Shown here piece by piece: positions 33,683 through 45,302 of a DNA stretch of 64,000 nt. The DNA is from Odiellus spinosus (taxonomy: Eukaryota > Arthropoda > Arachnida > Opiliones > Phalangiidae). Made by a program: the position numbers and the translations under genes. The stretch covers positions 20,217,728 through 20,281,727 of the forward strand of contig OY987229.1 in the NCBI GenBank assembly GCA_963920705.1. Reading direction: 5' to 3'. The notes under the pieces were generated by a model. The model ran no database searches and was not told where the DNA came from. It saw only the letters and a program-made list of their open reading frames with translations. Position 1 is the first letter of the stretch; each line of letters starts with the position of its first letter.

Positions 33683-34716
33683 ATGATGAGTCGCACGAAT
33701 ATGAAGCTGCAAATGATGCGAGAGCATACGCAGCAACTGGAACGGCAAGAGGCGCAAATGAACTTGGCCTCCTCCGCTCCTCAATCATCGGCAATTCAAG
33801 TTCCTATTCGTCTTGTTACAGTTGAAGATTTGGCAGTACCGAAACAAATATTTCGAGTAGGTTTGATTTTTTTATCTTATACATTTAAATATATCTAAGA
33901 GCCTAATGTACGACAACGCTACAACTTAATTAAGAATAAGCTAGGAAATAATTTGAGGCAAGATATAATTAATTTAATCTAAATAAAAACCTTTTTGCGT
34001 TAATCTTCGCCTTAATTCGAGAGATGGCAGCAGAGTTTCCTTAAAGCCAAAAAAAATCAATAACCTATATATTTTTTATGAAAAAATAGTCTTTACTACC
34101 TTTTTTTAATGGGTTATTAAATACCGGTAATAGAAAAAACTCATTTGGCCGGTTCAAGCCAGAATTTAATTATCTGATGAACTATTTTAATGAAATACTT
34201 AACCTAACCAATTAGTTTTTTTATGAATTAAAGAGAGTCTTGACTTTATAAAGAAAGGATCAAATTTTAAATTTATCGGTAAACTTTTAAAATTTTAATA
34301 TTGATATTTTTTATCGGTATTTATTTAATGACATTGAAAATTCGATATTTCATTAATATCTGTTACTAGTATAGTACTTAAAAGGTAATCAAATTACCAT
34401 TTACCAATACTGTTATTTAAAATTTAAGCAATTAGAAGTTAGGAATGATTGCGACTAATTACAAATTTTTAATATTGTAATTTCATTTTTTCAGGTTCAA
34501 ACTTTGCTGGAAAATCCGACACGCTTTCACATTCAACAGAAACAGAGACGTCAGTTACGTCAATTTTTGGATACTCAGGCGGCTTCGTACCGCGTGGCAA
34601 CACCTCCGCAATTACTTCAAATTCAAGAAGTACCACCGCAAGTAAACAACAGTAGTGCTTCATCCGCAATTTGTAGTCCAGCTTCAGTGGCAACAACCAC
34701 ATCGCCGCAGCAGGAG
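33683..34716 (+). CDS. Mitf: MiT/TFE (MITF/TFEB-type) transcription factor, N-terminal two exons
   Basis: Exons 33683-33856 (58 codons) and 34495-34716 (74 codons) join in phase 0 across a 638-bp GT-AG intron. The product starts MMSRTNMKLQMMREHTQQ, matching the start of vertebrate TFEB/MITF. That N-terminus includes Ser3-Arg4, known in TFEB to contact Rag GTPases and hold the factor at the lysosome. After the junction, VQTLLENPTRFHIQQKQRRQ matches the second conserved N-terminal block (LENPT..H.QQ) of the family. A Ser/Thr/Pro/Gln-rich linker follows, and the exon ends at CAGGAG|GTAGG. The bHLH-leucine zipper (DNA binding to CACGTG sites) is not in the window and must lie more than 29 kb downstream unless missed. 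The family controls lysosome biogenesis, autophagy and pigment-cell genes. Confidence 0.87.
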
Positions 34717-36293
34717 GTAGGAAATTGTTTTTCTTACGTAGTTTTAAATTAGTGATTTATGGGACCCTGTTATATCGTACGTTAAATAATATAAACACTA
34801 ATAACCTTAATATTGTTGGGGAAATCGGTTCCATGTTGACCTTACTGAGGAATCTTACATAACTGCACGTTTTCTATGCTGTAAAAGCATCTGCATAGTG
34901 GCTCCACCTGTTATTAGGTGTGTTTTACAAGAATATATATTTTAATTGAGAATATAACGCATCCAGATCCAGTAAATCTGTAGTCGTATAGTTAAAACTA
35001 CAGTAAAACCCTTTTATTATAACTAAAAAGGAAACCTTCAACTTTGACGTAATTAAAAGCGCTAGTAATAATGATAGGTGGCGATAGTGTAGACCAATAA
35101 AGCTTATCAATAAGTGTCGTCTGCTATGAAACGCTCCCACTGCCTCTCCGCTGATACAGTTATCATTTTTATGTTAATTTTATTGTAATGAAATAACGAG
35201 TTAATAACCTCATGCACATGTACCAATAACGAAACGCTCTATAATGAAATATTGCCTATAAGGAAGATTTTTTGGGATTTCCCCCGTATGTTCTGCAATT
35301 AATCAAAGCCTAGCAGATATAACGAAATTACAGATATAACGAAATGTTATTTTTTACGACAGAATTTCGTTATAACGAAATTTAACTGTGTAATTGAAAC
35401 ATAATTAAATTTTGATTTGCTTAAATAAACACCTGTAGGTATTTATGTAGCCCTAGTCCCGGAATTACATGTATTTAACCTTAGCGCCCTCTAGGGAAGC
35501 TTTCCTTAGTCGTAGAAAGTAGCTAGAAGTCTCATTTAAAGTATTAATTAATGAATATTAAAATTATTAAACATTGTAAAATATAATTTCATTAACTTTA
35601 ATTCAAGAGAATGATAATTCATGGTTTTAAAACCTAAAATCTTTATTTTTTGGGGGGAGCACACGCGCTTCTTTTTAACCCAGCTAACTCAATGTACAAA
35701 TTGTACAGTCAAAGCTAGGCTGTGTGCATAAGTGAAGATAATTTTCAAGGGGCAAGATCTAGAGCAGATAGGGCCTTTAAATTAAGTTTTTCCATTAGAA
35801 AATTAAGTAAAATCAAACCCCATTCCTGACTCAGTAGTTTGGGGTTTTTGGTGCAGTGTGAACTGAGCTTCATATTATTTTGACCCAGGTTGTGTAGTAA
35901 TTCAAACCAAGGAAATTTTTTTTTAACAATCTTTGATAATTTTGAATGCCAAATGGTTTTAGAAACAACGCGAAAGCATATTGGGGTATAAAATAAAATG
36001 AACGTAAAATAAATAAGCGATAGATAGCTATGCACGAAGAGAAAAGTTAATTGATTGGAAAGTGGAAACTGCTTGGGGGTGCCACTTAAAAAAAGTGTGA
36101 CTTCTCACTGGGAACAACACTTTGGCTTCGAGTGTTAAGTTTTAGCTCTCATAGTTGTCAAAGCGGATAACATGTCAAAGTGTGGTTAGAATAAGGTTTA
36201 CTTAGCCTGCGGGCAATTGTCACATGTGATTAGTTTTCACAACTAATCAACCCATGAGATGGAAATAGGAACCTTCAACTATTAGTACTCACC
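34717..36293. other. Presumed MiT/TFE intron, unique part
   Basis: AT-rich sequence without repeats or coding segments that I can support. If exon 2 is read through without splicing, its frame ends 11 codons later. Confidence 0.45.
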
Positions 36294-36734
36294 TTAAAGG
36301 GAGAATGCAACCTAACAAGAAGTGATTTTTTATCGATTCCTTATTGATTAAATAGGCCTAATCCACTACTGAAAATATTTACAAACAAATATTAAACTAG
36401 AAATAAATTTAAAACTTACCCTGAAATTAGGCTTAGTGGGATTCATGGAGGTCCTGTTTTCCTCGCGTTTAAGGTCTAGCGACCAATCGCGCGCGACGTA
36501 AGTCTCGTGGAGATCTCGCGTGAACGACGGGCCTTTGCTCATTGGTCGCTAGACCTTACACGGACGCAATTCAGGATCTCCATGAATCCCGTTAAGCCTA
36601 TTTTCAGGGTAAGTTTTAAATTTATTTCTAGTTTAATATTTGTATTGTAAACTTTTTATCGATGGATTAGGCCTATTTAAACGATAAGGAATCGATAAAA
36701 AATCACTTGTAATTAGGTTGCATTCTCCCTTTAA
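36294..36734. mobile_element. Family B palindromic MITE, copy 5 (best preserved)
   Basis: A 441-bp near-perfect palindrome running TTAAAGGGAGAATGCAACC to its inverse, with TTAA at both ends as target duplication. The arms hold ATAGGCCTAATCCAC, AAATTTAAAACTTACCC and TTAGGCTTAG, and the centre holds two inverted copies of CATTGGTCGCTAGACC. TTAA targeting is typical of the piggyBac and Kolobok superfamilies, so this is probably a non-autonomous derivative of one of them. Confidence 0.85.
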
Positions 36735-37752
36735 GGCAAAAGAGTATGTATAGATAGAGTAGAGAAGTACCTCCCTCACTTTACGTCACTCACTACTAGT
36801 GGCGCCTGGCGGCCTAAATCAGCAATTAGTCCAAGTTAATTCCCTAGACAACCGCACGTACGGTAGCTTACAATATTTCCTCTTCCACCACATATTTTAA
36901 ATTGTCGATCTTTGACTTTGTCGAATCGAAAAGAGAACTTAGCACACCCATAGTGGTTGAGTAGTGTTTTGTATATAAAAAAACCTCATTGGAAAGTTTC
37001 CTACATATTGGTTTAATTGAACAACATTGTTTCCTTATTTGATATTGGAATTTCATTAGTATTTGGATGCCAAAGATCGGATAAACTGGATAAATAGCTT
37101 AGTATTTTTACGTGGTCTTTGGTATTGGCATTCCATTTTTATCTGGTATTGAGATAAAAAAAAATTTGAAGGCCAGAATTAAATAACCATACGATGTTAA
37201 CCAACCACTTTTTTTTAAAATTACCCCATTTATCTGGCAAGAGGAATCTTAATGTATCCACCGCATTTTCGAAATCTAAAGCCCCATTTCGTTGATAAAA
37301 CAATAAAAAAAATGCCATTTTTCTACATTCAAATATTTTTATTTCGCTTAATTACCCCAAAGTTTTAAATTCGGTGTTTTACCACCATATTTTTCCACGT
37401 ATGATAAGATTTTAATTTAGCCAAAAAATAATGGAGCTACGGTCTCCATTAGTGTTAAAATCGTAAAATTTGCTTGCCTATGAATTTAGACAATAATTCG
37501 CGTTAAAAACATTTTAACTGTTGATTTTCGTCATATTCAGTACCCAAATTTTAATATGTTCTTTATTTTACGGTTAAATCTTAGTTTTTATTATTGGGAA
37601 ATGGGGTGCTGGCTTTTGGAGGGTTCTGTGTAGAGTAATATCGGTGTGACGTGACGCAACGTCACCCACGCTATTTCCTAAAAGAAAAAAGTTGCCGCCA
37701 AAATGGCCGCCATGGTCAACGCTATGGAGCGATACTACTCTATTGCTGGCAT
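36735..37752. other. Gene-free stretch
   Basis: AT-rich, with no match to the other repeats and no supported coding exon. Confidence 0.4.
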
Positions 37753-38146
37753 CAGAGGTATATGAAAGCCCCCTATACTACCAATGCTAAAAACCACGAA
37801 CAACAAGAGCCCGCTGCTGACTATCTAGGCCACTAGCTCGCGCTGGACTTCTCAATGTCGCCACTCTAGTAAATGGTCTTTGTATAAACAAGACGGCTCG
37901 ATTTGTGTTTAGAGCTTCCTGTCTCAGGAGTCAGGCTGTCTGTTAAATTGGAGTCGAAGGTTGACTTCAGCTCGCGAGTTCCGGAAGTGTGCGTAGGGAA
38001 AATTTAGTGAGGTTCAAAATGGTGTAACTATTTTTTGGGAGTAAAGCGGTGTGTCGATCCGCCGCGATTTACGCCGGGCACTTGTTGTTCGTCGATTTTG
38101 CCTACCTTTCATACTTCCCCCCGAAGGGGGTTATTATTTACCTCTG
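37753..38146. mobile_element. Family A MITE, copy 3 (inverted, left terminus shortened)
   Basis: Opposite orientation to copies 1 and 2. The left end reads CAGAGGTATATGAAAGCCCC, lacking the AATAACCCCCTTCGGGGGG hairpin part; the right end is complete. It is flanked by the 7-bp duplication CTGGCAT. Open frames crossing it are shared with other copies and are not genes. Confidence 0.88.
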
Positions 38147-38183
38147 CTGGCATATAGCTACCTAAATGGACGAGATTTGATTG

Positions 38184-38356
38184 GCGGGAGAGAGACGGAT
38201 TTTAGGCAACTCAGAAATTTCTCCAAAGAGTGGCGCTTTCGATTTCACTATTTGCAATTTTGCATGGCGACTGCGGCCGCTAGAGTGTCTCGAATCAGAA
38301 ACTGTCAGTACATTTACCAGGACCTTTGCTACGGGGCGTTGTTATTTTTATGGAAT
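38184..38356. mobile_element. Family D MITE, copy 3 (partial, inverted)
   Basis: It contains ATTTCTCCAAAGAGTGGCGC, GCGGCCGCTAGAG and GCTACGGGGCGTTGTT in reversed order relative to copy 2. An internal deletion removes the GGCCCGC segment. It adjoins family A copy 3. Confidence 0.7.
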
Positions 38357-38839
38357 TTTGAATGTATCTTCAATTTAACGCAGATACATTTAATTTTTTT
38401 TAAATATCATATTTTATGGTATAATAAATGAGAAAATTAATTTATGGCATATTACACTTCATTTCCTTCGGGCTCGCCTTAAGCCAAATTAATCTAATCT
38501 TTTATTATTGTTAAAAGAAAAAAACAAATACGCCTTTTAAATATAAATTAGGTGTCAGTATTCTTCTTTGGACGTGGTATAATTAAAAATAAAATTTTTT
38601 TAACACGCACCAAGTTAAATTTCATTTTATCATGGTTTTATCTCGTAATTGGTTTATTAAATCGAATTTTTATACAGTGAAAGTTAAGGCGGATTATCAC
38701 GTAACGTTAAATCTAATTGGAAATAAAAGTAGTTTTATAAATTATCTATATTTTGAGAAATGACGGTACGTAAGCGTTCGGTTATCGTGTCTCGCGTAGC
38801 TTTGAATTCTAATACACAATTTAAAAACGAGTTACTAAA

Positions 38840-39130
38840 TAAAAGTCTCACCGTCTAGAGTCCGCAGTTGGTGTAAATTGTGTAATCGCCTCTCATTGGA
38901 GAAACTTAGGAGTTGAGAGAGAAGACTATATAGCCAAGAGCGGCCCGCCTAAATTCCGTCCCTCTTTCTCGTCTAAAAAATATCGAGGAAGAGTCCAAAT
39001 CACTCGAGCCAGACAGGGGTGATGACTTTTTTGTCTATTTTAAGTGATGGTCTAGTACGTTTACTTGGCCATTTGCTGATGGTATTAAGCTACGGGGTTT
39101 ACTTTTATGAAATGAAATAATAGACTTTTG
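38840..39130. mobile_element. Family D MITE, copy 4
   Basis: It runs AAAAGTCTCACCG, then CGCCTCTCATTGGAG, GCGGCCCGCCTAAATTCCG and ATCGAGGAAGAGTCC, to ATAGACTTTTG at the right end. The left arm is internally deleted. It is in the same orientation as copies 1 and 2. Confidence 0.75.
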
Positions 39131-39183
39131 GTGCAAATAATGTAGAAGTGGCGATTTTTGTGAACTTTATTTAAAAGTGATAA

Positions 39184-39520
39184 CAGAAGCCGATGAAACC
39201 CTCCTTTGAAGTCTATTACTCCCGGGTCTTGTCTACCCCTCTCTGTATGGGTTATTCTCAAAAGGGGCGATTCGTACGCCTCCTAACGGTAGATGTTTTC
39301 GGAGCGGGAGCTCGTCGAGCGAATATCTCTAGCAGCCTTGGAGTTCGTCCAAAAAACGTCGTCGTTTGTGGAGAGAGAGAATTTCCAATTTTCCGTAGAC
39401 AGGGGGGAAGAAGTAGGACCCCTTCTAACTCGTAAAATTGGGAATTTTACCCATACAGAGAGGAGCGCTATATGGAACATTGGAGTAGTAGACTTCAAAG
39501 GAGGGTTTCATCGGCTTCTG
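39184..39520. mobile_element. Family E MITE, copy 2
   Basis: A 337-bp element, CAGAAGCCGATGAAACCCTC to its inverse. It is flanked by the exact 7-bp duplication GTGATAA (39177-39183 and 39521-39527). Confidence 0.9.
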
Positions 39521-39956
39521 GTGATAACTATAGTTCGTTGGTCAATTTTAAGTAGTTTATCTGACTTTAAAACTCCCCTTGATCTCTAGTTGAATGTTAG
39601 CGAAAACCTATTTTTAAATACAAAATATGTAGAAAATACACCAAACCTATTAATTACATTTTTACTTTGACATGATTAGGGTTCAATCAATTTAAACCCT
39701 TTTTACCAGTGAATGTTAGCATAGATTTGGGAAGAGATGATAGTGACCCTAGGCGTCATTTTACATTATTATTTATTTCCATTAAAAAGTATTAGGAATA
39801 AAAAAGTACTAGAAATAAAAATTGATATTAATTGATATTTCAACTGATCCAACCGGTATCTTTAACTGCCAAGAAAAGGATTACTTAGTTATTATTAGTC
39901 GCGCCGTCCTGATCGTTTAACGATTTGCTTAATAGGTATTTCGAAAAAAATTTCCA

Positions 39957-40225
39957 CGAACGCCCCGTAGCTTAATACTATCAGCAAAGGTCCGGGTAAA
40001 TGTATCGGCAGAGTCTGATTCGAGACACTCTAGCGGCCGCACTCGGTGTAAATAGTGGACTGAGAAAGCGCCACTCTTTGGAGAAATTCCGTAGTTGGGA
40101 GGGAAGACAGTATAGCCAGTATAGCCAAGCACGGCCCGCCTAAATCCCGTCCCTCTCTCACGACTCAAAATATCGAGGAAGAGTCCAAATCACTAGAGCT
40201 AGACAGGGGTGATGACTTTTTGGCT
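39957..40225. mobile_element. Family D MITE, copy 5 (termini lost)
   Basis: It begins inside the left arm at CGCCCCGTAGCTTAATACTA and ends at GATGACTTTTTGGCT without the right terminus. AGCGGCCGC and GCGGCCCGCC-type core segments are present; CAGTATAGC is duplicated within it. Confidence 0.75.
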
Positions 40226-40261
40226 GTTCTCAATATTTAGACACGTTCGTGGTGTTTAAAT

Positions 40262-41027
40262 AGGGTTGCCACAGGTCAGGGAAAACAGGAAAAAGTCAGG
40301 GAATTTGAAAATGAACCAAAAAAGTCGGGAACTTTTAAGATATTTTAAAAAGTCAGGGAATTTAAAAATCTTTCAAGAAGCCAGGAAATTACAATCATTA
40401 TCTGCGGAAAAGATTTCAAGCTGACCGTGTCAGTTGTATAGATTAGAACAAAGATACGCGTGCAAAAAGTTTGGCGAACGCAATTATATAAAAAATAAAA
40501 GGTCAAAAATTGGGTAGTATTAGCTGAAACGGTCAGGGAAAATCGTTGGAAAAGGTCAGGGAAAATCGTTGGAAAAGGTCAGGGAAAATCGTTGGAAAAG
40601 GTCAGGGAAAATCGTTGGAAAAGGTCAGGGAAAATCGTTGGAAAAGGTCAGGGAAAATCGTTGGAAAAGGTCAGGGAAAATCGTTGGAAAAGGTCAGGGA
40701 AAATCGTTGGAAAAGGTCAGGGAAAATCGTTGGAAAAGGTCAGGGAAAATCGTTGGAAAAGGTCAGGGAAAATCGTTGGAAAAGGTCAGGGAAAATCGTT
40801 GGAAAAGGTCAGGGAAAATCGTTGGAAAAGGTCAGGGAAAATTGTTGGAAAAGGTCGGGGAAAATCGTTGGAAAAGGTCGGGGAAAATCGTTGGAAAAGG
40901 TCGGGGAAAATCGTTGGAAAAGGTCGGGGAAAATCGTTGGAAAAGGTCGGGGAAAATCGTTGGAAAAGGTCAGGGAAAAACCTGGAAAAGTCAGGGAATT
41001 TGAATCTGAAGAAACTGTGGCAACCCT
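40262..41027. mobile_element. Family F transposon, copy 1, with expanded internal array
   Basis: Inverted termini AGGGTTGCCACAG and CTGTGGCAACCCT are flanked by the exact 7-bp duplication TTTAAAT. The unique left half contains GTCAGTTGTATAGATTAGAA. The right half is a 23-bp minisatellite of 19 units (40532-40968). The 23-bp period keeps all three plus-strand frames open for about 145-160 codons; these lysine/glycine-rich frames are not genes. Copies 2 (41487) and 3 (53750) have 1 and 5 units. Confidence 0.9.
40532..40968. repeat. 23-bp minisatellite, 19 units, inside family F
   Basis: The unit is GTCAGGGAAAATCGTTGGAA plus AAG. The first units are nearly identical; the last few carry GTCGGGG in place of GTCAGGG, which points to a directional spread of variants. 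Confidence 0.95.
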
Positions 41028-41415
41028 TTTAAATTAATTTCTAAAGTTTGAAATTTTTTTTATAAAAATATAAATTCGGGCCAATCACAGTTCAGCCTTT
41101 AACATTAAAAGAATAGGCCGGCGATTGATACCCAACGTAAAATATAATGAAAATGTTACGTTATATAGATGTTTAAATCTTTAGTTATGACTGATTAGCT
41201 GTTAATTTGAAGAATCTGTTGCTAGGAAAAACATGGCAGTATGTTTATCGCGCGTACGTGTGGCCTAGTTCCGAAATAATTTGATTCTCCATTGTGGGTA
41301 GACAATTAATAATAAATTTAATTAGCTACTAAAAACATGCCGAACTTTTTCTGTTAACCTTATTTACAATTAAATTGAAATGCCCTTGGTTTAAAATACC
41401 TGTTTCGGCTGATAA

Positions 41416-41951
41416 TTAAAGGGAGAATGAAATTAAAATATTTTGTCGATTCCAAATGCCACACGCTGATATGAAATTATCTGTGCAGGGTTGCCACAGA
41501 TCAGGGAGAACAGGGAAAAGTCAGGGAATTTGAAAATGAACCAAGAAATTCGGTGAATTTTAAGATATTTTAAAAAGTCAGGGAATTTAAAGATCTTTCA
41601 AGAAATTACAATCATTATCTGCAGAAAAGATTATCAGCTGACCGTGTCAGTTGTATAGATTAGAACAAAGATACGCGTGCATAAAGTTTGGCGAACGCAA
41701 TTATATAAAAAATTAAAGGTTAAAAATTGGGTAGTATTATCTGAAACGGTCAGGGGAAAATAGTTGGAAAAGGTCAGGGAAAAACCTAGAAAAGTCAGAG
41801 AATTTGAAAAAACTGTGGCAACCCCGTTAAAATTTATTTCTAGTTTAATATTCGTTTGTAATGTTTTTTACAGGTGGATTAGGCCTATTTTTAAACGATA
41901 ATTAAGAAATCTATAAAAAAAATCACATTTTAAGTTGCATTCTGCCTTTAA
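41416..41951. mobile_element. Family B MITE, copy 6, interrupted by family F copy 2
   Basis: The left end TTAAAGGGAGAATG and the right end GCATTCTGCCTTTAA (TTAA at 41948) belong to family B. The centre and much of the left arm are replaced by a family F element. The right arm GGATTAGGCCTATTTTTAAA is intact. Confidence 0.75.
41487..41825. mobile_element. Family F transposon, copy 2
   Basis: Termini AGGGTTGCCACAGATCAGG and CTGTGGCAACCCC. The same internal sequence as copy 1 is present, but with one unit of the 23-bp motif. It sits inside family B copy 6; no clean target duplication remains. Confidence 0.85.
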
Positions 41952-42269
41952 TACCAAAGATTTAAATAGACAATCAATAGAACCAATATAATTCAAAATC
42001 AAACCAAGCGATGAAAAAAACCTTTCAAATAATAAGATTAACGTAATTTCATCATGCCTTTACAAATATATCAATGTAACTTTCCACACCAGATTATAGA
42101 TCCTATGATTAATGATAGTCGAATATTTGCCCCACACCATGGCGCGTTCTTTTAATTCCATGTCTTGTTGGGATATTTAATAAGGTAAAGGTTCCAATTT
42201 AAAATTAAATAGCCTTGTACTTGTATATTTTTCTATAATTGTTTTCTCAAATTGTTTCGTCGTGTTCAG

Positions 42270-42344
42270 GAGGAGTTGACAATGAATGGACGCCCATTTT
42301 TGCCAACTGCTCTTGTAGCCGTGGATGATCTTGTTTATCAGTGA
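42270..42344 (+). CDS. Possible short terminal exon of the MiT/TFE gene
   Basis: An acceptor-like TTTCGTCGTGTTCAG precedes GAGGAGTTGACAATG. Continuing in phase 0 from exon 2 gives EELTMNGRPFLPTALVAVDD then LVYQ and a stop. If spliced, the isoform would have about 156 residues: the Rag-binding start and LENPT block but no DNA-binding domain. The sequence after the stop is unusually GC-rich for this region. Support is only phase and an acceptor motif, so chance is quite possible. Confidence 0.25.
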   Translation, partial: EELTMNGRPFLPTALVAVDDLVYQ

Positions 42345-42687
42345 TCCCCCGGTTGTTTCGCAAACGCGACGACTTGTTTTTCACGAAGCCACCGGCGGCG
42401 GTTTTCGGACTTTGGTCTGATCGCGATAGTTAACGAAAACGTAACTAAAAATCGGGTAGATCCTGGAAGAAGACATGAATTATTGCTTAAGCCCCACTAT
42501 TTTCACCAATTATTATTCTTAACTAAGTGGAAATCGCCTCACAAAACAGGCAGTTTTCCCTCGAAATATTTTTTGGACGCATATTATATTTAAAAGCGAT
42601 GTTTTTCAAATTTATGAAGGTGATTATTAATTGTAAATTTTAAATATTTATAAAATTTTCCCATTGTAAATAAGCAAAAGTCAATTA

Positions 42688-43131
42688 CAGGGTGACCACT
42701 TTTCCTATATTTCCTATTTTTTTCCTATATTTTCACCTCCTTCCTATATTTAATGGCAATTCCTATAATCTCCTATATTTCTACTCAAAATCTCTAGTTA
42801 AGGGTAAAGTTCTAAATCATACTGTCAGCTGTGGCTGTATAAGATTATTTTAGCTTAACTGTACATTTTCCAGTTAAAATAGTCTGTAAAATTCCATACT
42901 ATTTAAGCAATGGATCATATTAATACCATGTTTAAACCGGTGGCGAGAGTTGTGACGCAATAATAAACATGGTTCCTATTTTTAATTAATTATTTTCCTA
43001 TTTTATCATATATTTTACACTTATTTCTTCCTATTTTATCCTATATTTTACATAAAATTTTGCCTATATTTTCTTAAATTTCGCAAAGAAATTTCCTATA
43101 TAGGATTTTCAAATTTTCAGTGGTCCCCCTG
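42688..43131. mobile_element. Family G MITE, copy 1
   Basis: It runs CAGGGTGACCACTTTTCCTA to CAGTGGTCCCCCTG, a short inverted terminus. The interior is rich in TCCTATATTT. It is closely similar over its whole length to the element at 46362. No clear target duplication. Confidence 0.8.
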
Positions 43132-43463
43132 CTCTCTGTTTGCAAGAAAAAGGTTAAATATTTTCGAGGGGAACTTTGGATAGGCGTAGACACTTAATAG
43201 GTTTGAATTAAAAAATTAAATAAATTACGTCTTCCCTTTCATTTTAAGAAGACACTTTACCCAATTAAGTCGGTATTTAGAAGTCTTATAAGGTGTATAT
43301 TTATTATCAATTTCGATGATTAATTTTTTGAAAAAGTAAAACACTCTAAAAAATAATTCACCTTATGTATTTCACTCGTAGGGCGAGATTCAATTTCCAC
43401 CTAAAATCCGCTAAAATCTAGCTAACGTGTTTTGCGCGTGAATTTACACTTCGGATAATTAAT

Positions 43464-43765
43464 TTTGACCGCGGTTTTATTTAACTTAATTGGCCACGGT
43501 GTTAATTATCAACTTAATTGGCCGCGGTTTTAATTATCAACTTAATTGGGCGCGGTGTTAATTAACGACTTAAACTGTGGCCGCGGTTTTAATTATCAAT
43601 TAAACTTTGGCCGCGTTGTTTATTAACAACTTCACTCTGACCGCCTTGTTCATTAACAACTTAACCTTTGACCGCGGGTTTAATTACGAATTTAACTTTG
43701 GTCCTGGTTTTAATTAATAACATATCTTTGTCTGGATTTTTAATTACCAACTTAACATCGGTCGC
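43464..43765. repeat. Degenerate minisatellite, about 33-bp units
   Basis: About nine diverged units of the form TTGGCCGCGGTTTTAATTAT plus CAACTTAA. Units decay from left to right (CCGCGG becomes CCTGG, CTGG). Not coding. Confidence 0.8.
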
Positions 43766-44580
43766 TAAAACAAGTGTCGCGTTGCGTAACTACGGTGGTC
43801 CTATGATCCGTCTTGTTTGTAATCAGTTCACTGCTTTTCTTGAAGTTCCCGATATTATTGAAATACTTTAGGATATTTCGAATTAAACGAGGAAACATAC
43901 TTCAACGTTATGTTACCTTTAATCACTTATAATTATACTTAAATATAATTTTGATACTTATTAATCTTACGTAGTTATGTTTCTCGCTTTCTCCCTTGTT
44001 TATTGAACCCAATTTTTTTTTTATTCTTCGCACGTTTCGATCAAATATACGAAAATAAATTTGTACTTAAAAATGTAAGATATTCGCGCCAAACTTGTGT
44101 GGCGCGAAATCTTTCCCGCCCAAATAATTGGCACGTTTTTCAACGTCAACGTACATAACTTAAACTTAAATTTTTAATAAGACGTAATTAAAGAACAATT
44201 ATCTTAAAATGACAGTCGTATTTCATGAAATTTAAAGAACTCTTGATCGCCCCACCCCCACGGGCCCGTAGCCAGTAAGGGGGGCCCGTAGCCAGTAAGG
44301 GGGGCCATACCCCCTTCAAATGATAATGTTCCATCGTGCCCATTGAAAAGGTACGCGTGTCCACTTAATTTTTTTTCTTAATTTTAATTTCCTTCAATTA
44401 AAAGTCTTCTATTTTGAAAATTGATCTCGTTTCGCCCTTGCCCGAGGCAAGGACTTAATTTCTGTTCGAACTCAAATTAAGTTAATTCAGTAGAATGGTT
44501 AAAAAAAGTTTATTAGTTCCAATTTATTAGTGACTGATTTTCAATTTGTTGGAGAGATTGGAAAATGTGTACTTTAGTTA
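43766..44580. other. Gene-free stretch
   Basis: It includes a two-unit direct repeat of GGGCCCGTAGCCAGTAAGGG at about 44263-44305. Nothing else can be assigned. Confidence 0.4.
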
Positions 44581-44853
44581 CGTTCACACTAGTATTTCTT
44601 AATCGATTTGAAACGGTAAAATCAAACCTATATTCGAATCGCCAGGAATCGTTTTAAGCGTCACGTGTTCACGCATTATCTTTATAAATCGATTTATTAT
44701 AGCTTCATCTATCGGTTGTTGAAACCGAATCGGTACGAAACTGGTTCCCGAAGCAGTCTTGAGAAATCGTATCTAATCGATTCGTTCACACGACTCTATA
44801 GCGAAACGTTTTGAAACGGCTTAAATCGATTCCAAGGCCTAGTATGAACACGG
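44581..44853. mobile_element. Family H element, copy 1 (single unit)
   Basis: It runs GTTCACACTAG to CTAGTATGAAC and contains ATCTATCGGTTGTTGAAACC and AACTGGTTCCCGAAGCAGT. It is the reverse complement of the array at 55819-56475. Confidence 0.75.
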
Positions 44854-45302
44854 CTCATGATAGTCGTAACCCAATTACGTGTAGAACAATTATTAAAATG
44901 CAACCATGGGTTTTAATTAGTCATATTTCCTACTATTTCAGTTAATTAAGACTGTTTTTTTAATTATGGGGATTGTAAAATGATCGCTAGTCTTATCCAA
45001 ATCACATCTACAATAATTATGCCAACACACCCTTCCAATTTTATTTAATTCCAATTAATTGTAGAGACTGTTTTTTAATTTGGAGAGATTGTAAAATAGT
45101 TTCTACATTGTTAGTCTTAAGTTCTTAACTGAATCACATTTGCAAGCAGCGTTTAATGAGAGGTTGTTTTTTTAACAATTTTAAATACTCCTCGAAAAAA
45201 AATGGTTTCTTGAATATAATTATCTTAAATTGAAGTAAAACACCGCTTAAAACAGCTATCAAAGATAATTTGCTAAAGAACTGAAACTAAGATGAATTTC
45301 AG

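Noticed and set aside
36294..36734. TTAGGC words in family B arms as possible telomere repeats
   Set aside because: TTAGGC occurs once per arm as part of GGATTAGGCCTATTT and is never tandem.
38051..38431. 126-codon frame starting MSIRRDLRRALVV
   Set aside because: The same peptide start is encoded by family A copies on other strands and positions. It is the element interior read through its terminus.
39283..39589. Open frames with KSTTPMFHIALLSVWV or MERENFQFSVDRG
   Set aside because: Identical frames occur in all family E copies at 6588, 45303 and 49191. They are non-coding MITE sequence.
40546..41037. Three overlapping Lys/Gly-rich open frames of 144-163 codons
   Set aside because: They arise because the 23-bp unit has no stop in any plus frame. 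All three frames read the same repeated peptide in shifted phase, inside a transposon.
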